Shown in pieces: positions 18,637-26,729 of a DNA stretch of 64,000 bases. Within the stretch, counting starts at the first letter, position 1, and every line of letters begins with the position of its first letter. The position numbers and the translations under genes are program-made. Below the pieces are notes generated by a model. The model was not told the DNA's origin. It ran no database searches and saw only the letters and a list, made by a program, of their open reading frames with translations. Source of the stretch: an uncultured Candidatus Melainabacteria bacterium (GTDB lineage: Bacteria; Cyanobacteriota; Vampirovibrionia; Gastranaerophilales; Gastranaerophilaceae); NCBI GenBank assembly GCA_934754425.1, contig CAKVIN010000007.1, forward strand, positions 34,208 through 98,207, given 5' to 3'.

Positions 18637-18899
18637 TTATAATTCCCAAATAAGTCTACAACAATTTAAAGAATATCTTAAATATTGTTTCAATTCAATA
18701 AAGTATGACACAATGTAAAGTTTGAGAATAGAACAGATAGGAGAGAAAATTAACAAAAAATGTGGCTTTTTATAATTAAAAATGTACATATAATATCTTG
18801 CTAAAATAATTATAAAAATAAAAACTCATTTGAAGAAATGATTTATTTATACAAGATTTTTGTTACCATCTTGCCTAAGGTTTAATATAGGAGAGTTTT

Positions 18900-19220
18900 A
18901 TGATTTTAACAAACATTGAAAATGTTCCTGGCAAGAAAATTGTCGGACAATATGGTATGGTAACCGGAAGTACAGTAAGAGCAAAACATGCCGGAAAAGA
19001 TATGTTAGCTGGTTTTAAGAACTTTTTTGGTGGAGAAATTAAAGGTTATACAGAATTGATGGAAGAATCCAGAAACGAATCTACACAAAGAATGATTATG
19101 CAAGCACAAAAATTGGGTGCAAATGCAATAATAAATGTAAGATATGCAACTTCAGCAATTACAGTAGGTGCTGCAGAAGTTTTTGCTTATGGTACAGCAG
19201 TTAAAGTAGAAGATATGTAA
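18900..19220 (+). CDS. YbjQ/UPF0145-family protein
   Basis: 106 residues, full length for the family. Conserved features are the start TNIENVPGKKI, FFGGEIKGYTELMEESRNES and LGANAIINVRY with AYGTAV at the end. Family knowledge: small pentameric-type proteins of unknown biochemical role. TAGGAG lies before the ATG. It is the first of three closely spaced genes (two YbjQ-like proteins, then an M48 protease). Confidence 0.85.
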   Translation: MILTNIENVPGKKIVGQYGMVTGSTVRAKHAGKDMLAGFKNFFGGEIKGYTELMEESRNESTQRMIMQAQKLGANAIINVRYATSAITVGAAEVFAYGTAVKVEDM

Positions 19221-19247
19221 GAATATTTACGAATTTTTGGTGATGAA

Positions 19248-19697
19248 ATGGATTTAATAATAGCAATTATCTCTTTGATTTTATGCTACTTTATTGGTAG
19301 AAAAATCGAAAAAGATCATTATAAAAGCATAAGAGCAAGAGAATTAAAGTTATACAAAAAGCGTTACGTCAGTTTTTCAAAACAGACTGTTAATCCGGCA
19401 AAAGTAAAAAGCGTCGTGCTTGTTAGCGGAAATGTTGTGATTGGTTGTGATCATTTTAAAGCTTTTTTAGCTAGCTTAAGAAATATTTTCGGTGGTAATG
19501 TTTCTGCGTATGAATCTTGTTTAGATAGAGGCAGAAGAGAAGCGTTGTTGAGAATGAGAGAAAAGGCTAATGCTTTAGGCGCAAATGTTGTGATTAATGT
19601 AAAATTAGAAACCGTTAATATTGATCCTTTGGGTGGCAAAAATCATCCGAGAGTATCAGTAATTGCATATGGAACAGCAGTAATTTATGGACAATAA
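19248..19697 (+). CDS. membrane-anchored YbjQ-like protein
   Basis: 149 residues. An N-terminal hydrophobic helix (residues 1-17) is followed by a short basic linker and a YbjQ-like domain (about 48-149) with VVLVSGNVVIG, LRNIFGGNVSAYESCLDRGR, ANALGANVVINVKLE and YGTAV. It parallels the preceding gene but is membrane-tethered, so the two probably arose by duplication. It overlaps the M48 gene by 11 nt. Confidence 0.75.
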   Translation: MDLIIAIISLILCYFIGRKIEKDHYKSIRARELKLYKKRYVSFSKQTVNPAKVKSVVLVSGNVVIGCDHFKAFLASLRNIFGGNVSAYESCLDRGRREALLRMREKANALGANVVINVKLETVNIDPLGGKNHPRVSVIAYGTAVIYGQ

Positions 19698-20505
19698 TGC
19701 ATTTGATTATTCTGATGACGAATTAGAACAGGCTAAAAAAATAATTTTTGATGAAACAAATGTTACTAATTCAAATCCATTGAGCGATTTATTGCAAATT
19801 CTTATTAAAATTGTTGCATTTATTTTGCTGATTTATTTTACGATGTATTTCGGCTTCACTGTTTTTATAAAAACAATGAGTGTGGATACTCAAATTAAGC
19901 TTGAAAACTTTTTATCACAAAGTAATTCTTTTGAAACAGTAAAGATTGCTCAAAAAGATAAAGAGCGTTTAATAAATGTAAAAAATAATATTTTAGCGAT
20001 AGATAAAGAATATCCAAAAACTTCTAACCTGAATATTTATATAATTAAAGAAGATTATTTGAATGCTTTTTGTGCGCCAAACGGAAATATTTATATAACA
20101 CAAAAATTGTACAATCTATTAAAGCAAGATGGTGAGTTGATGTTTATATTGGCGCATGAAATGTCACATTATAGAGATAAAGACCATTTGCTTGGGCTTA
20201 GAACTGAACTCGCAGGTAAATTTGTTGTTATTATAATGTCAGCATTATCAAATAATCAACAAAATTTTAGCAACATAATTGCCGGAGCAATTGATTTGTC
20301 AAACTTGAAATACTCAAGAAATATTGAGAGTAAATGTGACAAATACGCTTCTAATATAGTTATGCGAAAATATTCTACAATTAAGCCGGCAACAGATGCA
20401 CTAAAACTTTTAAAAGATGATTCGCCAGATATGATGATTGATGCATTTTCTACGCATCCTAATTTGGATAGAAGAATAAAACTTATAGAACAAAATCAAG
20501 ATTAA
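19687..20505 (+). CDS. M48-family membrane metallopeptidase
   Basis: 272 residues. One transmembrane helix lies at about 32-58, followed by an M48 domain. The zinc motif is HEMSH (in MFILAHEMSHYRDKDH), with the downstream Glu in the SRNIESKCDKYA helix; NIYITQKLYNLL is the typical strand before it. Family knowledge: BepA/LoiP/HtpX-type proteases of envelope quality control. Translational overlap with the YbjQ-like gene suggests a joint envelope role. Confidence 0.85.
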   Translation: MDNNAFDYSDDELEQAKKIIFDETNVTNSNPLSDLLQILIKIVAFILLIYFTMYFGFTVFIKTMSVDTQIKLENFLSQSNSFETVKIAQKDKERLINVKNNILAIDKEYPKTSNLNIYIIKEDYLNAFCAPNGNIYITQKLYNLLKQDGELMFILAHEMSHYRDKDHLLGLRTELAGKFVVIIMSALSNNQQNFSNIIAGAIDLSNLKYSRNIESKCDKYASNIVMRKYSTIKPATDALKLLKDDSPDMMIDAFSTHPNLDRRIKLIEQNQD

Positions 20506-20563
20506 TATAGAAATTTGCAAAATCTTAATGTTACAACTCTAATCCTAAATCACCTTTTTGTTA

Positions 20564-20569
20564 TATAAT
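20564..20569 (+). promoter_or_regulatory. -10 box (TATAAT) for kdsD
   Basis: TATAAT lies 26 bases before the ATG chosen for kdsD. It argues against the in-frame ATG at 20574, which would lie at or before the transcription start. No clear -35 is seen. Confidence 0.5.
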
Positions 20570-20594
20570 AGAGATGAAAATAAGGAGCTTAGAC

Positions 20595-21578
20595 ATGATT
20601 ATGGCAACTCAACAATCACAAAAAGAATCTGACAGACAATCTGCAATAAAAACGATTGATTCAGAAATAAAAGCAATTGAAGAATTAAAACATTCATTAG
20701 ATTCTGTAAGTCTTACACAAGCTCTTGATTTCATGCAAAATTCAAAAGGCAGAATAATAATTACCGGCATGGGGAAATCCGGTCATATCGGAAAGAAAAT
20801 TGCAGCTTCTCTCGCTTCAACCGGTACACCATCATTTTTTGTGCATCCGGCAGAAGCCAGTCACGGCGATTTAGGTATGATTACCGAAGATGATGTTGTT
20901 ATTGCAATATCTAATAGTGGTGAATCTCGTGAATTAGTAGATATATTAAATTATTGCAAAAGATTTGGAATAAAACTTATTGCTATAACAAAAAATGCAG
21001 AAAGTTCTTTAGGAAAAGCCGGAGATGTTATATTGCTTTTACCTAATAACGGGGAAGCTTGCCCTCTTGGTTTAGCTCCAACCAGTTCCACTACCGCTAC
21101 ATTGGTTTTGGGGGATGTTTTGACTATAGGCATGATAGAACGCAAAGGGTTCTCTAAAGAAGATTTTAATGACCGTCATCCGGGAGGCAAATTAGGTTCT
21201 ATCTTAAAACGTGTATCTGATTTGATGCATACAGGTCAGGATATGCCGATTCTTGATGAAAATTCTAATATGCAAGCAGTATTATTAGAAATGACGTCTA
21301 AACGACTTGGATGTGTAGGGTTTATAAATCAAGCAGGTGATTTAACAGGAATTTTAACAGACGGCGATTTAAGAAGATGTTTGTCATCTAAGATTTTAGA
21401 AGAAAAAGCCGTAGATTTAATGACCAAAAATCCGAAAACAATTACTCCAAACGCAATGAGTGCAGAAGCTTTAAAAATTATGCATGATAAAAAAATTACG
21501 AATTTATTTGTTGTTGAAAATAATAAACCGGTCGGAGTAATTCATATTCACGATTTGTTAAATAATGGTGTTGCTTAA
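20595..21578 (+). CDS. kdsD: arabinose-5-phosphate isomerase (KpsF/GutQ/KdsD)
   Basis: 327 residues from the ATG at 20595 (AAGGAG eight bases upstream). The N-terminal SIS domain (about 40-185) carries RIIITGMGKSGHIGKKIAA, PAEASHGDLGM and SNSGESRELVD. Two CBS domains follow (about 205-325). It converts ribulose-5-P to arabinose-5-P, the first step to KDO for LPS, matching waaA at 44.2 kb. It is 13 nt upstream of the cation transporter and probably shares its mRNA. Confidence 0.93.
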   Translation: MIMATQQSQKESDRQSAIKTIDSEIKAIEELKHSLDSVSLTQALDFMQNSKGRIIITGMGKSGHIGKKIAASLASTGTPSFFVHPAEASHGDLGMITEDDVVIAISNSGESRELVDILNYCKRFGIKLIAITKNAESSLGKAGDVILLLPNNGEACPLGLAPTSSTTATLVLGDVLTIGMIERKGFSKEDFNDRHPGGKLGSILKRVSDLMHTGQDMPILDENSNMQAVLLEMTSKRLGCVGFINQAGDLTGILTDGDLRRCLSSKILEEKAVDLMTKNPKTITPNAMSAEALKIMHDKKITNLFVVENNKPVGVIHIHDLLNNGVA

Positions 21579-21590
21579 AGGATAAAAATT

Positions 21591-22460
21591 ATGGATATAA
21601 TTACAGAAAAAAAGGTTGCAGCATTTTTATCGATAACATCAAATGCTTTGGTTATTTCTTTCAAAGTTGTTGCGGGAATTCTATCCGGAAGTATAAGTAT
21701 TATTTCAGAGGCGATTCATTCTTTATCTGATTTTTTAGCATCTGTGTTAACTTTCTTTGCGGTAACTCGTTCTGCTGAGCCTGCAGACAAAGATCATCCG
21801 TTTGGTCACGGTAAATATGAAGATATGTCCGGATTTGTAGAAGGTGGATTAATAATATTTGCTGGACTTTATATTATATATGAAGCATCTGAAAAACTCA
21901 TCCATGGATATTATCAACAAACAGAAACAACAATTGGCATACTTGCAATGGGATTTGCTGTTATTGCGAATTTTCTAGTAAGTCGATACCTTTTTTATGT
22001 AGCAAAAAAATCTGATTCAATTTCATTATATGCAGATGCAAAACACTTAAGCACGGATATTTATTCATCTTTAGGAGTTTTTCTTGGTTTGTTGTTAATT
22101 AAAATAACCGGTTTAGCAATTTTAGACCCGATTATAGCATTATTTGTTGCTTTAATAATATTAAAAGCCGGCTTTTCAATTTCTAAAGAAACATTGAATA
22201 ATCTATTAGATGGTTCAATTCCAGCGGAAGATATCCATAAAATAGAAGCTATTATTGAAAAGAATTCTAATGTAAAAGGATGTAAAAGTATAAGAGGTCG
22301 AAAATCAGGACAATGCAAAGAAATAGAAATCACTCTTTTATTTGACCCTGATATGAAACTTTCTTGTTGTCATAATATATGCGATCAGGTTGAAAGCTCT
22401 ATTAAAAATGAATTCGAAAATGTTTATGTAACAATTCACGCAGAGCCGTTTTATGGATAA
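21591..22460 (+). CDS. cation diffusion facilitator (FieF/CzcD-type)
   Basis: 289 residues with about six transmembrane helices and a C-terminal cytoplasmic domain (about 210-289). Metal-site motifs: SEAIHSLSDFLASVL (TM2), DHPFGHGKYEDMSG and ADAKHLSTDIYSS (TM5, HxxxD). The C-terminal LFDPDMKLSCCHNICDQVE has extra cysteines that may bind metal. Family knowledge: proton-driven export of Zn(II), Fe(II) or Mn(II). It follows kdsD closely. Confidence 0.92.
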   Translation: MDIITEKKVAAFLSITSNALVISFKVVAGILSGSISIISEAIHSLSDFLASVLTFFAVTRSAEPADKDHPFGHGKYEDMSGFVEGGLIIFAGLYIIYEASEKLIHGYYQQTETTIGILAMGFAVIANFLVSRYLFYVAKKSDSISLYADAKHLSTDIYSSLGVFLGLLLIKITGLAILDPIIALFVALIILKAGFSISKETLNNLLDGSIPAEDIHKIEAIIEKNSNVKGCKSIRGRKSGQCKEIEITLLFDPDMKLSCCHNICDQVESSIKNEFENVYVTIHAEPFYG

Positions 22461-22517
22461 TATTAAAACTAAGAATCTTGCTTTACAAATAATGCTTATG
22501 TTAAAATTTTAAGTATT

Positions 22518-24131
22518 ATGATTACAACAGAAAATTTAACAGTACGTTTTGGGAAAGACCCATTATTTGAAAATGTAAATATAAAATTTGCAGAAGGAAA
22601 TTGTTACGGACTTATTGGTGCAAACGGAGCCGGAAAAAGTACTTTTTTGAAAGTGTTATCCGGTGATTTGGAGCCTACAAGCGGGCATGTGCATATTAAA
22701 AAAGGACAACGAATTTCTGTATTGAAGCAAAATCACTTTGAATTTGATGATTTTACGGCAATTGACACAGTCATTATGGGAAATAAGCATCTTTATGATG
22801 TTATGAAAGAAAAAGATGCTTTGTATATGAAGCCCGATTTTAATGATGAGGATGGCATTCGTGTTGCTCATTTAGAAACAGAATTTGCGGAGATGGACGG
22901 GTGGCAGGCTGAATCGGATGCGTCTTCGCTTCTTAATGATTTAGGTATTCCTCAAGAATTGCACTATTCATTGATGAAAGATTTGTCCGGTAGCGAGAAA
23001 GTGCGTGTATTGTTAGCTCAAGCTTTATTTGGCACACCGGATATTCTTCTTTTGGATGAACCTACAAACCACTTGGATTTGGCGACAATTACTTGGTTAG
23101 AAGACTTTTTGATTGATTTTCCAAATACAGTTATTGTAGTTTCACACGACAGAAAATTTTTAGATAGAATTTGTACACATATTGCGGATATTGATTTTAG
23201 AAATATTCAGCTTTATACAGGTAATTATTCTTTCTGGACACAGGCTAGTGCGTTGATTATGAAACAAAAAGAAGAGCACAATAAAAAATTGGAAGAAAAG
23301 GCGGAAGAATTTAGAAAATTTATCGCAAGATTTAGTGCGAACGCATCAAAAGCGAAACAAGCGACTTCTCGAAAAAATATGTTGGAAAAATTGACTTTGG
23401 AAGATATAAAACCTTCAACAAGAAAATATCCTAGTATAAATTTCAAGTTTTCAAAAATCCCTGGAAAAGATGTGTTGAATGTTCAAGGTTTGAAAAAATC
23501 TGTGAATGATGAACTTTTGATAAAGGCTTTGTCATTTGATGTAAGGCAAGGTGAAAAAATTGCATTTATTTCTCAAAATCAATTGGCGGTTACAACACTT
23601 TTTGAAATCTTAGAAGGTAAAATTAAACCGGATGAAGGTACTGTAACTTGGGGTGTTACGGCAACTCATTCTTATTGCCCTAAAGATAACAACGAATTCT
23701 TTGATACGGATAAAAATATTATTCAATGGCTTGCACAATATTCTCAAGAACAACACGTAAGTTTTTTGAGAGGATATTTAGGTAGAATGCTATTTTCCGG
23801 TGAAGATGCTGAAAAACAAGTTAAAGTATTGTCAGGTGGGGAAAAAGTTCGTTGTATGTTTGCTAAAACAATGATAGAAGAATCAAATGTTTTAATTTTT
23901 GACGAGCCTACCAACCATTTGGATTTGGAAGCTATAACGTCATTAAATAATGCTTTGATTGATTATACAGGAACTGTTTTATTTACTTCTCAAGATTATC
24001 AGTTTATAAACACTGTAGCGGATAGAATTATTGAAATTACGCCAAGCGGATATTTGAATTATCAAATGAGGTATGAAGATTATCTTAATAATGCGGATGT
24101 TCAGAAGCGTAGAGCGTTAATGTATAAATAG
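22518..24131 (+). CDS. ABC-F family ATPase (YbiT-like)
   Basis: 537 residues with two ABC domains and no membrane segments. Domain 1 is intact: Walker A GANGAGKSTF, signature LSGSEKV, Walker B LLLDEPTNHLDL. Domain 2 keeps LSGGEK and LIFDEPTNHLDLEA, but its Walker A is degenerate (SQNQLAVTTLF instead of GxxGxGKS/T), as in one ABC-F branch. The linker with EEKAEEFRKFIARFSANASKAKQA is ABC-F specific. Family knowledge: these bind the ribosomal E site and relieve stalling. No Shine-Dalgarno precedes the ATG. Confidence 0.88.
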   Translation: MITTENLTVRFGKDPLFENVNIKFAEGNCYGLIGANGAGKSTFLKVLSGDLEPTSGHVHIKKGQRISVLKQNHFEFDDFTAIDTVIMGNKHLYDVMKEKDALYMKPDFNDEDGIRVAHLETEFAEMDGWQAESDASSLLNDLGIPQELHYSLMKDLSGSEKVRVLLAQALFGTPDILLLDEPTNHLDLATITWLEDFLIDFPNTVIVVSHDRKFLDRICTHIADIDFRNIQLYTGNYSFWTQASALIMKQKEEHNKKLEEKAEEFRKFIARFSANASKAKQATSRKNMLEKLTLEDIKPSTRKYPSINFKFSKIPGKDVLNVQGLKKSVNDELLIKALSFDVRQGEKIAFISQNQLAVTTLFEILEGKIKPDEGTVTWGVTATHSYCPKDNNEFFDTDKNIIQWLAQYSQEQHVSFLRGYLGRMLFSGEDAEKQVKVLSGGEKVRCMFAKTMIEESNVLIFDEPTNHLDLEAITSLNNALIDYTGTVLFTSQDYQFINTVADRIIEITPSGYLNYQMRYEDYLNNADVQKRRALMYK

Positions 24132-24291
24132 ATAAATATGTTAACTGTATTCAAAATAAAAGATTAAAAAAAAATACTTATAAGCATGTATTTTAAGGGA
24201 AAAACAGGATTTTACTAATTGATTTTTGCAAGTGTTTGTAATACATTTATTGTGTATATAAAAAAGCTTTAAAAAAGGAGGAAGCTATATT

Positions 24292-25890
24292 ATGGAAACA
24301 TACGGAATTGAAAAATTTGGTATTATCGGACCAAAAGCAGTTCACAGAAACTGGACACCTGCTCAGTTAACAGAAGCTGCTTTAAGATTAGGTGAAGGCT
24401 CTTTGAGCAACACTGGTGCTTTGGTTGTTACAACTGGTAAATACACTGGTCGTTCACCTAAAGATAAATTTATTGTTGATACAGAATCTATCCACAACGA
24501 TATTGCTTGGGGAAAAGTAAACAGACCTATCAGCAGAGAAAAATTCAACTCAATCAAGGGTAAAATTGCATCTTACTTACAAAACAGAGAAGTATTTATT
24601 TTCGATGGTTTTGCAGGTGCTGACAAAACTTATACTCAAAAATTCAGAGTTATCAACGAATTAGCAAGCCAAAACATGTTCATCCACGAATTGTTAATCA
24701 GACCAACTGCTGAAGAATTATCAAACTATGGTGAACCTGATTACACAATCCTTTGTGCTCCTGGTTTCAAATGTGATCCGGAAGTTGATGGTGTAAATTC
24801 AGAAGCTTGTATCGCTATCGACTATGAAGCTCATGAAATTATTATTTGTGGTTCTCAATACTCTGGCGAAATCAAAAAATCTGTATTCGCAACTATGAAC
24901 TATGTTATGACTAAGAAAAATGTTCTTCCTATGCACTGTTCAGCTAACATGGACCCTGCAACTGGTGAAACAGCAGTATTCTTTGGTCTTTCAGGTACTG
25001 GTAAAACTACTTTATCAGCAGACCCTAACCGTAAGTTAATCGGTGACGATGAACACGGTTGGTCTCCAGATGGTGTATTCAACTTTGAAGGCGGTTGCTA
25101 TGCAAAATGTATTCACCTTTCTGCTGAAAATGAACCAGATATTTACAATGCTATTAAATTCGGTTCATTGGTTGAAAATGTTATTATGGACCCAGAAACA
25201 AGAGAATTTGATTTTGAAGATGGTTCTTTAACTGAAAATACTCGTGTTGGTTATCCAATCAATTACATCAACAATGCTCAAATTCCTTCTAAGGGCGGAA
25301 TTCCAAAAGTTGTTATCTTCTTAACAGCTGATGCATTTGGTGTATTGCCTCCAATCTCAAGATTAGACAAAAACGCTGCTATGTACCACTTTGTAACTGG
25401 CTTCACTTCTAAATTAGCTGGTACTGAAAGAGGTGTTACAGAACCACAACCTACATTCTCAACATTATTCGGTGAACCATTCATGCCAATGGATGCTTCA
25501 GTATATGCAAAAATGTTAGGTGACAAACTTGACCAATACGGAACTAAAGTTTACTTAGTTAACACTGGTTGGGCAGGCGGTTCAGCTGCTTCTGGTGCTA
25601 AGAGAATGAAATTATCTTACACAAGAGCTATGGTAACTGCTGCATTAAATGGTTCATTTGATTCAATCGAATTCAAACACCACGATGTATTTAATGTAGA
25701 TTACCCAACATCTTGTCCAAATGTTCCAGACGAAATGCTTGATGCTCGTGGAATGTGGTCAGACAAGAAAGCTTATGACGAAGCTGCTAACAAATTGGCT
25801 CAAATGTTTGCTGATAACTTCTCAGCTAAGTATCCAAACATGCCTGCTGAAATCGTTAACGCTGGTCCTAAAGCAGTTGCTAACGTATAG
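24292..25890 (+). CDS. pckA: phosphoenolpyruvate carboxykinase (ATP)
   Basis: 532 residues, full length. Seen: TGRSPKDKF, the P-loop FFGLSGTGKTTLSADPNR, the metal site LIGDDEHGWS, the region NFEGGCYAKCI, and the C-terminal adenine region NTGWAGGSAASGAKRM. It interconverts oxaloacetate plus ATP with PEP plus CO2 in the cytoplasm. A strong ribosome site AGGAGGAAGC precedes the ATG. The codons contain many more C-ending AAC, TTC and ATC than the neighbours, a sign of high expression. A hairpin terminator follows. Confidence 0.97.
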   Translation: METYGIEKFGIIGPKAVHRNWTPAQLTEAALRLGEGSLSNTGALVVTTGKYTGRSPKDKFIVDTESIHNDIAWGKVNRPISREKFNSIKGKIASYLQNREVFIFDGFAGADKTYTQKFRVINELASQNMFIHELLIRPTAEELSNYGEPDYTILCAPGFKCDPEVDGVNSEACIAIDYEAHEIIICGSQYSGEIKKSVFATMNYVMTKKNVLPMHCSANMDPATGETAVFFGLSGTGKTTLSADPNRKLIGDDEHGWSPDGVFNFEGGCYAKCIHLSAENEPDIYNAIKFGSLVENVIMDPETREFDFEDGSLTENTRVGYPINYINNAQIPSKGGIPKVVIFLTADAFGVLPPISRLDKNAAMYHFVTGFTSKLAGTERGVTEPQPTFSTLFGEPFMPMDASVYAKMLGDKLDQYGTKVYLVNTGWAGGSAASGAKRMKLSYTRAMVTAALNGSFDSIEFKHHDVFNVDYPTSCPNVPDEMLDARGMWSDKKAYDEAANKLAQMFADNFSAKYPNMPAEIVNAGPKAVANV

Positions 25891-25927
25891 TCTGATATAT
25901 TGAAGATTTGAGTTTAGCTCATTATAT

Positions 25928-25963
25928 AAAAACAAGGGTAGCCAAATGACTATCCTTGTTTTT
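25928..25963. terminator. hairpin terminator after pckA
   Basis: The stem AACAAGGGTAG / CTATCCTTGTT (one G-U pair) is followed by T6 on the plus strand. The A tract on the other side lets it also serve the converging gene at 25967. Confidence 0.8.
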
Positions 25964-25966
25964 TAT

Positions 25967-26638
25967 TTAAAAATTAAGCCATTCATTTACTTTTTGCATT
26001 TGAAGTATAAGTCTATTATTATCTCTTTCAAATTCAGAAAGTTTTTCATTAAATTCTTTTTCATCAGTTATACTTTTTAATGTTGAAATTTGTTTTTGAA
26101 GAATATCATCACTAATTTCTCCTTTAAATTTATGATTGAAGTCAAGTATATTATTAAGTTTTTTTGCTTCTTTTTCAAATTCAGCTTCTGTTTCATCTAA
26201 TCTAATATGCATTTCTTCACTTATCATTTCTTGGTTAAACATCTTTCTTAATTTTTGCAATGTCGTATGTGTATCTGGTATTTCTTTATTTTCAGCTTTT
26301 GTTCCTGAATTATCATTTTTGTGAATTTCTTCCTTGATTTCTTTTTGGTTTGCATTATTAACTTCTTCTTGCTCTACAGTTTTAAAGAAATCTTCTATTT
26401 TATCATATAACTTTGGACAAGCACTCTTAATTTTGCTTAAGAAATTCGCACGTTCTTGACCATTAAGAGTACCATCTCCAATATTTTCGCCTTTTTCATT
26501 TTTAGCGCCTTCTGTATCGCACTCTTTAAAAATTGTGTTTAATTTCTTTAAATCTTTTGCTTTCACATTAACCCCTTGGTCATTTAAAAAAGCATTCATA
26601 CTGTTTATGTCTAGCTTAATGTTTGAAAAATCTACCAT
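25967..26638 (-). CDS. hypothetical coiled-coil protein with degenerate EF-hand-like motif
   Basis: 223 residues, unrecognised. Residues ~35-70 resemble an EF-hand pair as seen in other proteins of this lineage (FKECDTEGA..., then GDGTLNGQERANFLSKI). The rest is Lys/Glu-rich helix, probably coiled coil (about 75-220). No signal peptide or membrane segment. The start at 26638 has GGAG upstream (AAGGAGAAAATA). The EF-hand style recurs in the 46624-48201 protein. Calcium binding is not established. Confidence 0.6.
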   Translation of the reverse strand: MVDFSNIKLDINSMNAFLNDQGVNVKAKDLKKLNTIFKECDTEGAKNEKGENIGDGTLNGQERANFLSKIKSACPKLYDKIEDFFKTVEQEEVNNANQKEIKEEIHKNDNSGTKAENKEIPDTHTTLQKLRKMFNQEMISEEMHIRLDETEAEFEKEAKKLNNILDFNHKFKGEISDDILQKQISTLKSITDEKEFNEKLSEFERDNNRLILQMQKVNEWLNF

Positions 26639-26729
26639 ATTATTTTCTCCTTAATATTAATACAACCATCATGTATTACGGCAGATTTTCAAAAAACTTT
26701 AATAAAACAAGAGGAAAAGTTACAAATGT

